From contig DUZX01000003.1 of the NCBI GenBank assembly GCA_013349325.1, positions 1 to 64,000 on the forward strand: a DNA stretch of 64,000 nucleotides, written 5' to 3'. Of this stretch, positions 1 to 7,277 are shown one piece after another. The notes under the pieces were generated by a model. The model saw only the letters and a list, made by a program, of their open reading frames with translations, did not search any database and was not told the origin of the DNA. How positions within the stretch are numbered: position 1 is the stretch's first letter; the number at the start of each line of letters is the position of its first letter. The position numbers and the translations under genes were made by a program. The DNA is from Desulfuromonadales bacterium. GTDB taxonomy: Bacteria > Desulfobacterota > Desulfuromonadia > Geobacterales > Pseudopelobacteraceae.

Positions 1-140
1 CAGTCCTAATGCTTTTGACGTTGTAATCCAGAGTAATCGCAGCAATCCCGAGGCTGAAAAAAGGTTTTAGCCTCAGGATTTCTCAGGATTACCCAGGATT
101 ACAGTCCTAATGCTTTTGACGTTGAAATCCCGAAGCTGAA
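1..140. repeat. Direct repeats upstream of the GxxExxY gene
   Basis: A 23-bp sequence starting CAGTCCTAATGC occurs at 1-23 and again, identical, at 102-124. Both copies are followed by a near-identical AATCCCGA(G/A)GCTGAAA block. Between them, at 74-100, the word CAGGATT recurs three times with a 10-bp step. A related block (ATCCAGAG, AATCC, GAAGCT) reappears just after the gene at 628-648. The copies are visible in the sequence. Their meaning is unknown; they may be traces of insertion or of a repeat family that travels with the gene. Confidence 0.75.
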
Positions 141-150
141 AGGGACTCTA

Positions 151-549
151 TTGAATCGCAATCTCAAATATGTTGAATTAACAGAACAGATCATAAACTG
201 CGCATATGAAGTTCATAGAATTCTTGGATCAGGTTTCCTTGAAAAAGTTTATGAAAACGCAATGCTGGAAGAATTTAAGTTGAGATATTTGAAGGCGGAA
301 TCGCAACGTGGAATAGCTGTGAAGTATAAAGGTATAATTATCGGTGACTATTTTGCGGATCTGGTGATAGAAGATGTGATTATTGTTGAGCTGAAAGCAC
401 TCGATAAACTGACGGATATTCACGAATTGCAGTTAAAAAATTATCTCAAGGCAACCGGAATTGAGGTTGGCTTACTTATCAATTTCGGGAAAAGTGTAGA
501 GGTAAAAAGAAAGTACGTACAGAATCTTGAGCTTCAAGAACAAATCTAG
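151..549 (+). CDS. GxxExxY family protein (PD-(D/E)XK nuclease-like fold)
   Basis: The 132-residue protein carries the family signature as GSGFLEKVYE at about residues 26-35. Further on, an Asp in DLVIED and the ELK triad resemble the core of a PD-(D/E)XK nuclease. Its length is usual for the family. The start is TTG, with a weak AGGG about 6 bases upstream; no better ATG fits. Function is not known: these proteins are widespread, often multicopy and strain-variable. The gene is AT-richer than the hydrogenase genes beside it and sits between short repeats, which suggests that it was acquired. No partner gene is adjacent. Confidence 0.8.
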   Translation: MNRNLKYVELTEQIINCAYEVHRILGSGFLEKVYENAMLEEFKLRYLKAESQRGIAVKYKGIIIGDYFADLVIEDVIIVELKALDKLTDIHELQLKNYLKATGIEVGLLINFGKSVEVKRKYVQNLELQEQI

Positions 550-626
550 CCTCAGAAGTTCTTAAAAATTCATATTATTAAATTTTTAATCAAGCGGTAG
601 AACATTGTTCATAATTAATCCCGCGT

Positions 627-648
627 CATCCAGAGAAATCCTGAAGCT
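627..648. repeat. Downstream copy of the repeat flanking the GxxExxY gene
   Basis: CATCCAGAGAAATCCTGAAG followed by CT resembles the upstream blocks at 25-55 and 125-138 (ATCCAGAG, then AATCC, then GA(A/G)GCT). It lies between the GxxExxY stop and the end of hybD. Related blocks on both sides of the gene suggest it was inserted as a unit, but no transposase or clear target duplication is visible. Confidence 0.5.
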
Positions 649-659
649 AATTATTTCTT

Positions 660-1148
660 TCAGCCTCGTGATGCCGCTTCAATGCAATAACCATCCGCCC
701 GCAACTCCGCCACCACCAGCTCCGCCAGATCCGCCAGCTTTGCCGCCAACAGCGGTGACAGTTCCACACCGGCCTCGTATGACTGCGGGATAACGCCGAA
801 CAGCGATATTTTCTGCGGGCAGCGATCACGCAGCTCGGACAGCGCCAGCACCTCCTGAATGCCGATCTGGTGCGGTGACATCTTGATCGGCAGCCGCCCG
901 AGCATGAAATCATCCTTCTCGTAGCGATAGATCTCTCCCGGTTCTCCTTCGGCTTCAATGACATCCACCAGATAGACATGGTCAGCATCTTCGAGCATAT
1001 GGGTTACCATAATGCCGAGCGTACCACCGTCATACAGCTCAACATCTTCCGGAAAGCGGTAATGTTTCTGCAGGTACGTGATGAAGTGCACGCCGAAACC
1101 TTCGTCGCCAAGCAGCAGATTACCTGCACCGAATATCAATGTTTTCAT
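660..1148 (-). CDS. hybD: [NiFe] hydrogenase maturation endopeptidase HybD
   Basis: This endopeptidase cuts the C-terminal tail from the hydrogenase large subunit once nickel is in the active site, allowing the enzyme to fold shut. The 162-residue length matches HybD/HyaD. The three residues known to bind nickel in E. coli HybD are at the same positions: Glu16 (LLGDEGFG), Asp62 (VYLVDV) and His93 (MSPHQIG). It is the last gene of the hyb operon and starts 2 bases after the large-subunit stop, so the enzyme and its target are translationally linked. The Geobacter literature calls this gene hybP. Confidence 0.93.
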   Translation of the reverse strand: MKTLIFGAGNLLLGDEGFGVHFITYLQKHYRFPEDVELYDGGTLGIMVTHMLEDADHVYLVDVIEAEGEPGEIYRYEKDDFMLGRLPIKMSPHQIGIQEVLALSELRDRCPQKISLFGVIPQSYEAGVELSPLLAAKLADLAELVVAELRADGYCIEAASRG

Positions 1149-1150
1149 GG

Positions 1151-2830
1151 TTACAGCACCTTGATCCTGGTGATCTCTTTCCCCTGCGGATCGATGGTAT
1201 GCACCGCACAGGCGATGCAGGGATCGAAGGAGTGAATCGTGCGCAGCACTTCCAGCGGTTTTTCACTGTCAGCCACCGGGTTACCCATCAGCGCGGCTTC
1301 GTACGGTCCCATGGCTCCCTTTTCATCACGCGGCGAGGCGTTCCAGGTAGAGGGCACGACCGCCTGATAATTCTTGATCTTTTTATCCTTGATAACGATC
1401 CAGTGCGACAGCGTGCCGCGCGGCGCTTCGTGGAAGCCGACGCCGCGATATTCGCCTTTGGGGATCTCGGTATGGTTGGCGTAGGCCTTCTCGCCCCGGG
1501 CGACGTTCTCGACCAGTTTATCCAGATATTCCAGTGAGTAGTCGGCCATCAGGTGAGCACGGATGGCGCGGGCCCCCAGGCGTCCCATGGTGGAGTGCAG
1601 GTCGCCGACGCCGATACCGATCTTTGCGCAGCTGTCATCCACCAGCTTTTTAACCTTCTGGTTGCCGCCGGCATAGGCGGCAAAGAGTTGCGCCGGCGGG
1701 CCGACCTGCACCGCCTTGCCGTCCAGGCGGGGCGCCTTGCACCAGGAGTATTTGCCGTTATCCTGAAAATCGGTGTATGTGGGCGTGGTTTCACCCTCCC
1801 AGGGATGCAGGCTTTTATCCCCTTCATACCAGGCGTGGGCCACGTTTTCCCTGATGTTTCCGATCAGCGCCTGATCCTGGTGATTGCTGATGATGCGGGC
1901 GCCCTTGATATCGCCGTTGGCAATGATGCCACCCGGCAGGGCAAACTTCGTATTTTTGGTATCTTCCGGCATTTCCGGTACCGCCAGATAGTTGACGACA
2001 CCTTTGCCGTATTTGAACCACTCCTTGTAGGCCGAGGCGATCGCCAGCATGTCCGGGTAGTAGACTTTCTGAACGAATTCGCGCGTCTCTTCCATCAGGG
2101 TCCGCAGCGCTGCGATCCGTTCCATATTGATCGTAGCCAGGTTTTCCATATTGACGGCCGTGGCGACGCCACCCACGCAGAGATTCTGGATGTGCGGGTT
2201 TTTGCCCCCCAGTATGGCGCCGATCTGGGCTGCCCGGCGCTGATAGTCGAGCGCTTTCAGGTAGTGGGCCACCGCCATCAGGTTGGCTTCCGGCGGCAGT
2301 TTCATGGCTGAATGCCCCCAGTAGCCGGAGGAGAAGATCCCGAGACGACCGGTCTCCACGAACGCTTTCAGCTTGGATTGAACAGCCCGGAATTCGGTTT
2401 CACTGTTGCCGGACCAGTCGGAAATGCTCTGCGCCAGCTGGGCGGTTTTTTTGGGATCAGCTTTCAGAGCCGAGACCACATCCACCCAGTCCAGCGCCGA
2501 GAGATGATAAAAGTGGACAATATGATCCTGCACCGAGTGCTGGGCCATGATCATGTTGCGGATATACTGGGCATTCAGCGGCACTTCGACTTTGAGGGCG
2601 TGCTCTACCGAGCGGATCGACGAGATGGCATGCACCGTGGTGCAGACGCCGCAGAAACGCTGGGCATAAATCCAGGCATCTTCAGGGGGGCGCCCCTGCA
2701 GAATTGTCTCGATTCCGCGCCACATCTGGGCCGATGACCAGGCATTGGTCACCCTGCCGCCATTAACTTCCACATCAATTCTCAGGTGCCCTTCAATACG
2801 GGTCACCGGGTCAAGAGTAATACGAGCCAT
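1151..2830 (-). CDS. hybC: [NiFe] hydrogenase large subunit, Hyb-type (group 1)
   Basis: The 559-residue catalytic subunit of a periplasm-facing uptake hydrogenase oxidises H2 at the NiFe site. The N-terminal cysteine pair is RFCGVC (Cys60, Cys63), followed by TTVH. The C-terminal pair is DPCIACAVH (Cys538, Cys541). HybD should cut after His544 and remove a 15-residue tail. All four nickel ligands are Cys, so this is not a selenoenzyme. A GGAGG ribosome site lies about 9 bases before the ATG. The protein has no signal peptide and is expected to be exported as a complex on the Tat signal of HybO. It is called hybL in Geobacter. Confidence 0.96.
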   Translation of the reverse strand: MARITLDPVTRIEGHLRIDVEVNGGRVTNAWSSAQMWRGIETILQGRPPEDAWIYAQRFCGVCTTVHAISSIRSVEHALKVEVPLNAQYIRNMIMAQHSVQDHIVHFYHLSALDWVDVVSALKADPKKTAQLAQSISDWSGNSETEFRAVQSKLKAFVETGRLGIFSSGYWGHSAMKLPPEANLMAVAHYLKALDYQRRAAQIGAILGGKNPHIQNLCVGGVATAVNMENLATINMERIAALRTLMEETREFVQKVYYPDMLAIASAYKEWFKYGKGVVNYLAVPEMPEDTKNTKFALPGGIIANGDIKGARIISNHQDQALIGNIRENVAHAWYEGDKSLHPWEGETTPTYTDFQDNGKYSWCKAPRLDGKAVQVGPPAQLFAAYAGGNQKVKKLVDDSCAKIGIGVGDLHSTMGRLGARAIRAHLMADYSLEYLDKLVENVARGEKAYANHTEIPKGEYRGVGFHEAPRGTLSHWIVIKDKKIKNYQAVVPSTWNASPRDEKGAMGPYEAALMGNPVADSEKPLEVLRTIHSFDPCIACAVHTIDPQGKEITRIKVL

Positions 2831-2877
2831 GTATACTTACCTCCAGAATGTTTTTAATACTAAAACGGGTAATTCTC

Positions 2878-2971
2878 ACCACAGAGTCACAGAGAACACT
2901 TTTTTGAGTTTAAACATATAATCTATTTAAAATAGGAGGTTTATCCTCCGTCCACTCTGTGACTCTGTGGT
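2878..2971. repeat. Long inverted repeat (CACAGAG family) between hybB and hybC
   Basis: A 17-bp arm, ACCACAGAGTCACAGAG, at 2878-2894 is matched exactly by its reverse complement at 2955-2971, with a 60-bp loop. Inside the loop is a smaller GGAGG/CCTCC stem. It fills almost all of the 155-bp gap between two cotranscribed genes. A second element of the same family lies between leuC and leuD (34860-34945). It may act as an mRNA stabiliser or processing site, or be a REP-like mobile element. Confidence 0.8.
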
Positions 2972-2985
2972 AGGTTGTAGTGCCG

Positions 2986-4263
2986 TTACACCTTTACTTC
3001 TGCATCCAGCTGTTGCCGGGTATGCAGTTTCGGCAGGACCGGCAGGATCTTGACCAGCACTTGATAGCCCAGTATTTCAAAGGCCACGATCCCGACCGTG
3101 ATCAGAAGTTCCGCCAGCGCCGGGAAGTAGTGCCACCCTTTGCCGGGGTTGAATCCGATCAGGTAGACGTTGAAACGATACAACGCTCCACCCAGTACGA
3201 TCAGCGCCGCCGAGATGAACAGCCAGCGGATCGAGGCCCGTTTCTTGCCGCTGAACATCAGCAGCGAACCACCCGCCACCAGGCAGAACTCCAGCAGGAA
3301 AAAGCCGGAGTAGAAATCGAATGAGAGCGCCGCCGCCAGCTGTCCGCGCCAGGCCAGATCTCCCACCACGACGCTGAGCCAGATCACCGTCAGCCAGGGG
3401 ATGATCTGGGCCATGCCGGACAGCTCTTTCGTTTCATAGGGGCGTTTAAAAGCGTAACAGGAGATGACCGACTCCAGGATGGCGATCGAATAGCCGATGA
3501 ACATGCAGTTGATCAGGAACAGCAGCGGCAGAAAGCCGGTATGCCAGAGCGGGTGCAGTTTCGTTGAAGCGATCAGCAGCAGTGATCCCAGCGACGACTG
3601 ATGCATGGTCGGCAGGGTAATGCCGAGCACGATCACAAAAATCAGAACCTTGTCGAGGCGCGGCTTGAGCCAGGCGGCCAGATCCTTGACCCTGTCCAGC
3701 CGTTCACCGATTCGCTCCGGACGCTTCATCCCCATGCGGGCATAGAGCATATCGAGCAGGAGCTGCAGTGTTCTCCACTCCGTTTTTTCCAGCGTCGTCA
3801 GGACGGCCGGCAGGAACTCCAGCAGCAGCACGGTTGTATAGGCCATGACGCACAGCGCCACCTCAAACATGGCCGAGTTGGCCTGCCATTTTGAGGGGAT
3901 GAAAAAGTTGTAGGCGTTCCAGGGGCGACCGACATCGACCATGACCGAAAAACCGGCCAGTCCGTAGCCGAACATACTGGTTAGGATGGCCGAGCGGATC
4001 ATGGGGTGATAGTGCATATGGTTTCTGATGTAGATCAGGATCGCCATGGCATAGCCGCCGCAGGCGATGGCGGTACCGGTGGCGACATCGTAGGTGATCC
4101 AGATCCCCCAGGGGTAGCCGTCACTCATGTTGGAGACGGCGCCGATCCCTTTGACAAAACGGACCCCGATCAGTACAAAGCCGATCAGTGACAGCGTCAG
4201 CAGGAAGATGAAGGAAGGGGTCAATATTTTCGCCCGATGAATCTGATACTCGTCGTGACTCAT
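2986..4263 (-). CDS. hybB: Hydrogenase integral membrane subunit HybB (NrfD/PsrC family)
   Basis: The 425-residue protein has about ten hydrophobic helices and no metal-binding cysteine clusters. It belongs to the NrfD/PsrC-like quinone-reactive membrane subunits. In Hyb complexes it passes electrons from the ferredoxin-like subunit HybA to the menaquinone pool and anchors the complex. The first helix begins at about residue 15, after a short polar N-terminus. The start overlaps the hybA stop (ATGA) with GGAGG upstream. The 155-bp gap before hybC holds the inverted repeat. Confidence 0.93.
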   Translation of the reverse strand: MSHDEYQIHRAKILTPSFIFLLTLSLIGFVLIGVRFVKGIGAVSNMSDGYPWGIWITYDVATGTAIACGGYAMAILIYIRNHMHYHPMIRSAILTSMFGYGLAGFSVMVDVGRPWNAYNFFIPSKWQANSAMFEVALCVMAYTTVLLLEFLPAVLTTLEKTEWRTLQLLLDMLYARMGMKRPERIGERLDRVKDLAAWLKPRLDKVLIFVIVLGITLPTMHQSSLGSLLLIASTKLHPLWHTGFLPLLFLINCMFIGYSIAILESVISCYAFKRPYETKELSGMAQIIPWLTVIWLSVVVGDLAWRGQLAAALSFDFYSGFFLLEFCLVAGGSLLMFSGKKRASIRWLFISAALIVLGGALYRFNVYLIGFNPGKGWHYFPALAELLITVGIVAFEILGYQVLVKILPVLPKLHTRQQLDAEVKV

Positions 4264-5204
4264 TTACCATCCTCCCGCTTGTGATTGTCCACTGTCGCGT
4301 GTTTATGAGCTTCTGCGTCGTGCTTTTTCATGTTCCTGATCGCCACACAGCAGAGTGTGCTGTAGAGCGCGACCGGGGCGATAAAACCTTTGTAGATGGT
4401 GTGCTGGATCTTCTCGGAAAACTCGGCCGGTGCTTCTTCTTTTAGGATCGGCAGCCCCAGATTGTTGAACGGCATGGCGGCCAGGTAGAGATGATTGGTG
4501 CCGCCGACCTCTTTTTCACCGTAGATGTGGTTGATGTAGAGACCCGGTCGCTCCTGCAGACGTTTTTTGGCTTCTGCCAGCAGATCTTTGCGCTTCCCGA
4601 AGCTGATCGCTCCGACCGGACAGGTCTCGGCGCAGGCGGTGATCCCTTTTTTGACGAGATTCGTGTTTTTGCAGAGGTCGCATTTGACGATCTGCGGAAT
4701 GGCCCGGTCCCACTGGAATTTGGGGATGTTGAAGGCGCAGGCGATCTGGCAGTAGCGGCAGCCGATGCAGGTATTCTTGTTATAGTCAACCGTGCCGGTG
4801 ACCGCATCGCGGGTCATGGCGCTGACCGGACAGACCGAAACACAGGAAGGTTTCTGGCAGTGCATGCAGGAATACTTAACGTAGGACCACTCTTTTTCGG
4901 ACTCCTTGAAGAGCTTGATCAGGGTGCGGGTGCTACCGGTCAGATCCTGGGGGGCGTCCCAAAGGGCGTCGGGATCGAATGTGGCCTGCTCATAGGAGAG
5001 ACTGCCGTAATCGCTGTTGACCCGTTTGCAGGCCGACATGCAGGCCTTGCAGCCGACGCATTTGGTGGCGTCGTAGAGCATGCCGATGGTGTCGTTGTTG
5101 ACCTGATGCGTCGCGGACGCTGACGCATCCGTGCGGCCCGCCAGCAGAGCGGCGCCAGTGGCGCCGAGCACTTTGAGAAAGCGGCGTCTACTTGGATGTG
5201 CCAT
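4260..5204 (-). CDS. hybA: Hydrogenase electron-transfer subunit HybA (4 x [4Fe-4S])
   Basis: A Tat signal (SRRRFLKVLG, then a hydrophobic stretch) directs this 314-residue protein to the periplasm. Four cysteine clusters follow: CVGCKACMSAC, CMHCQKPSCVSVC, CIGCRYCQIAC and CDLC with CAETC. These would hold four [4Fe-4S] centres that pass electrons from HybO to HybB. A hydrophobic helix near the C-terminus anchors the protein. The start at 5204 is preferred because the GGGGG ribosome site is then about 7 bases away. Upstream Met codons at 5210 and 5228 are possible but poorly spaced. It overlaps the end of hybO. Confidence 0.93.
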   Translation of the reverse strand: MAHPSRRRFLKVLGATGAALLAGRTDASASATHQVNNDTIGMLYDATKCVGCKACMSACKRVNSDYGSLSYEQATFDPDALWDAPQDLTGSTRTLIKLFKESEKEWSYVKYSCMHCQKPSCVSVCPVSAMTRDAVTGTVDYNKNTCIGCRYCQIACAFNIPKFQWDRAIPQIVKCDLCKNTNLVKKGITACAETCPVGAISFGKRKDLLAEAKKRLQERPGLYINHIYGEKEVGGTNHLYLAAMPFNNLGLPILKEEAPAEFSEKIQHTIYKGFIAPVALYSTLCCVAIRNMKKHDAEAHKHATVDNHKREDGK

Positions 5205-6300
5205 GCTCATCCCCCTTTTCCGGTCCATCGGGGAGTTTTTTGGCCATCATGACCCCCACGCCGACGGCAGCACCGGCTGCCAGGCCGATTACACCGGTTG
5301 TCAACGGATCAGGCCCTTTGCCTTTGTCTTTCAGATCGACCGGGGCGTAACTGTCAAACGGCGTCGGCTCGTGAATCTGGACTTTGTCGGCGATGGCGGT
5401 TTTAAAGAGCAGGTCCGGTTCGGTGCAGCCGATACAGGGGTGACCGATGCCGACCGGCCAGGCGACGCCGTCGTTGAATTTGAGCACCGAGCAGTTGGCG
5501 TAGGTGGCCGGTCCTTTGCAACCCAGTTTGTAGAGACAGTATCCTTCGGCATGCGTCGGATCACCGTAGGCTTTGGCAAAACGGCCGGCATCGAAATGGG
5601 CGCGTCGTTCGCAATGTTCGTGGATCTTGCGGCCATAGGCGAACAGGGGACGTCCCATTTTATCGAGGTCGGGCAGTTTTTTAAAAGTCACGTAGTATAA
5701 AACCGTGGAGAGGAAGTTGTAGGGGTTGGGTGGGCAGCCGGGGAGATTGATGATCGGTTTGTCCTTGATGATTTCGCCGACACCGACCGCACCGGTCGGA
5801 TTGGGACCGACCGACTGAATACCTCCGTAACTGGCGCAGGTGCCGATCGAGATGATCGCCGCCGCTCCTTCCGCCGCTTTGCGCAGTGACTCCAGGGCGG
5901 TTTTCCCGCCGACTTTGCAGTAGATACCGTTGTCCTTGGTAGGAATGCCCCCTTCGACCACCAGAATATAGTTGCCCTTGTTGGCGGTCATGGAGTCGTG
6001 CAGCGACTTCTCAGCCTGGTGTCCGGAACCGGCCATCAGGGTTTCATGATAGTCGAGCGAGATCATATCCAGGATCAGATTGGCGACTGTCGGGTGCGAT
6101 GAACGGAGCAGCGATTCCGAACAGCCGGTACATTCCTGAAAATGCAGCCAGATGACCGCCGGACGTCCGTCACTCTTCTGTGCCGCAGCGGCAACCTTGC
6201 TGACCATACCGAACGGCAGCCCCAGCATGGCCGAGACGGTCACACATGTTTTGATAAAGTCCCGTCGATTTACGCTGGGGAACAGCTCATTCTTGCCCAT
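5188..6300 (-). CDS. hybO: [NiFe] hydrogenase small subunit HybO
   Basis: This FeS subunit of 370 residues opens with a Tat signal (NRRDFIK followed by a hydrophobic stretch ending near VAAAAQ). It carries the CTGCSES motif for the proximal cluster and later Cys/His residues for the medial and distal clusters (for example HEHCERR and CIGCTEP). A glycine/alanine-rich hydrophobic C-terminal helix (GVIGLAAGAAVGVGVMMA) is a membrane anchor. It is the first gene of the operon, with GGAGGG upstream of the ATG and a sigma-54 promoter further upstream. Geobacter papers call it hybS. Confidence 0.95.
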   Translation of the reverse strand: MGKNELFPSVNRRDFIKTCVTVSAMLGLPFGMVSKVAAAAQKSDGRPAVIWLHFQECTGCSESLLRSSHPTVANLILDMISLDYHETLMAGSGHQAEKSLHDSMTANKGNYILVVEGGIPTKDNGIYCKVGGKTALESLRKAAEGAAAIISIGTCASYGGIQSVGPNPTGAVGVGEIIKDKPIINLPGCPPNPYNFLSTVLYYVTFKKLPDLDKMGRPLFAYGRKIHEHCERRAHFDAGRFAKAYGDPTHAEGYCLYKLGCKGPATYANCSVLKFNDGVAWPVGIGHPCIGCTEPDLLFKTAIADKVQIHEPTPFDSYAPVDLKDKGKGPDPLTTGVIGLAAGAAVGVGVMMAKKLPDGPEKGDEHGTSK

Positions 6301-6394
6301 ACAACCCTCCGGATTTCTCTATTTTATGTTTTTTGAATATTGAATATTCAGTTGGAAGAACCGTTGGATCTGCCCGGTGCATCCCGCCGTATAC

Positions 6395-6411
6395 AGCAAC
6401 AGCTGCGCCAA
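6395..6411 (-). promoter_or_regulatory. Sigma-54 (RpoN) promoter of the hyb operon
   Basis: Read on the minus strand, TTGGCGCAGCTGTTGCT matches 15 of 17 positions of the -24/-12 consensus, with the required GG-N10-GC spacing. It points at hybO and would start the transcript about 80 bases before the ATG. A sigma-54 response regulator and kinase are encoded about 1 kb away on the other strand. An inverted repeat, TCAGGA-N4-TCCTGA, lies 11 bp upstream at 6422-6437. Confidence 0.75.
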
Positions 6412-6421
6412 TCGTGCTTAC

Positions 6422-6437
6422 TCAGGAAATATCCTGA
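6422..6437. promoter_or_regulatory. Inverted repeat next to the hyb promoter (possible operator)
   Basis: TCAGGA and TCCTGA arms flank four bases, close upstream of the -24 element. This is nearer than most enhancer sites, so a repressor or co-regulator site is as likely as an activator site. The binding protein is unknown. Confidence 0.35.
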
Positions 6438-6567
6438 CAAAACTCTGTAATTACAAATAAAATGAGGGTTAAGCTTTGAAAAATAAATTGATCAAATGCG
6501 GCAGGAGTTGTGACTTTCTGTCTCTTGCTGTATCATTTTGTCTAATCCGTCGTCTTTGTGGATATAC

Positions 6568-6596
6568 TTGACAACTTGTCACAATAAATCGATAGT
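6568..6596 (+). promoter_or_regulatory. Promoter with overlapping palindromic operator for the toxin-antitoxin pair
   Basis: A perfect -35 hexamer TTGACA and a fair -10 GATAGT are separated by 17 bp. The 13-bp palindrome TGACAACTTGTCA (6569-6581) overlaps the -35. Antitoxins of this type usually repress their own promoter through such a site. The antitoxin ATG is 24 bp downstream of the -10, after a GGAGG site. Confidence 0.6.
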
Positions 6597-6619
6597 AATA
6601 AAAAATACGGAGGTAACTT

Positions 6620-6859
6620 ATGCAAACTATGACGGTCGGTCATTTTAAATCCCATTTTTCCCAAGTGCTTGACTGTGTCCAACAGGGTGAGGATGTTGTG
6701 ATCAGTTACGGCAAAAAGAAGGAAAAAATTGCTGTTCTGGTTCCCTTTAAGCGCTACGCAGGCAAACCCAAACGTGTTCTGGGTCTTTTGTCCGGTACGG
6801 CATCGTTTTCACTCTCCTCTGACTTCAAAATCAGCGATGAAGAGTTGCTGGTTCTATGA
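6620..6859 (+). CDS. Type II antitoxin, Phd/YefM family
   Basis: The 79-residue protein begins MTVGHFKSHFSQVLDCVQQG and has the conserved VVISYGKKKEKIAVLVP strand region, which is the DNA-binding half of Phd/YefM proteins. The rest is the flexible toxin-binding tail ending ISDEELLVL. Its stop overlaps the toxin start by 4 bp. It should neutralise the PIN toxin and repress the shared promoter with it. Confidence 0.85.
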   Translation: MQTMTVGHFKSHFSQVLDCVQQGEDVVISYGKKKEKIAVLVPFKRYAGKPKRVLGLLSGTASFSLSSDFKISDEELLVL

Positions 6860-7254
6860 GTTGCCTGCTCGATACGCACGCCCTGCTCTGGACGCTTTTT
6901 GATCCATCCCGCCTTGGCACAAAAGCAACTGACTGCATCCAGAATCCCGACGTTACAGTTTCAGTCAGTATTGTTTCCTTGTGGGAGATTTCTCTCAAAT
7001 ATGCCACCGGCAAGCTGGAGCTGTCCGGAGTCGTTCCCGATGATTTTCCCGCCATTGTCCGTCAATCAGGTTTCGAACTACTGCCGATTGATGCTTGCGA
7101 TGCAGCAACATTTCATCACCTGCCTCGCATGGAACATAAAGACCCTTTTGACCGTCTGATTATATGGCAGGCTATTTCCCACAAACTGACACTCATCTCT
7201 CATGACAGTGCCTTCGCCGCTTATCGTAAACTCGGCCTGAAGGTACTTTGGTAA
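6856..7254 (+). CDS. Type II toxin, PIN-domain ribonuclease (VapC-like)
   Basis: The 132-residue protein is a complete PIN domain. Acidic active-site residues are visible: Asp6 (LLDTHALLW), Glu44 (LWEISLK), Asp96/Asp99 (KDPFDR) and Asp117 (ISHDSAF). Such toxins cut RNA, often tRNA or rRNA, when free of antitoxin. It starts inside the antitoxin stop codon. The response regulator gene begins only 23 bp after it on the same strand, so read-through between the two units is possible. Confidence 0.88.
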   Translation: MSCLLDTHALLWTLFDPSRLGTKATDCIQNPDVTVSVSIVSLWEISLKYATGKLELSGVVPDDFPAIVRQSGFELLPIDACDAATFHHLPRMEHKDPFDRLIIWQAISHKLTLISHDSAFAAYRKLGLKVLW

Positions 7255-7277
7255 TTATGTAAAAAGGATGGACAACC

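Noticed and set aside
61-101. CAGGATT array taken as a CRISPR remnant
   Set aside because: Units are 10 bp with no spacers and there are no cas genes.
605-793. Short open frame of 62 codons after the GxxExxY gene
   Set aside because: It runs antisense to the hybD end, is proline-rich from reverse codons and has no ribosome site.
1553-2737. Two long plus-strand open frames opposite hybC
   Set aside because: They mirror the codon pattern of hybC, have no ribosome site and resemble no protein family.
2878-2971. CACAGAG inverted repeat read as insertion-sequence ends
   Set aside because: The 60-bp interior has no transposase and no target-site duplication was found; a MITE-like origin stays open.
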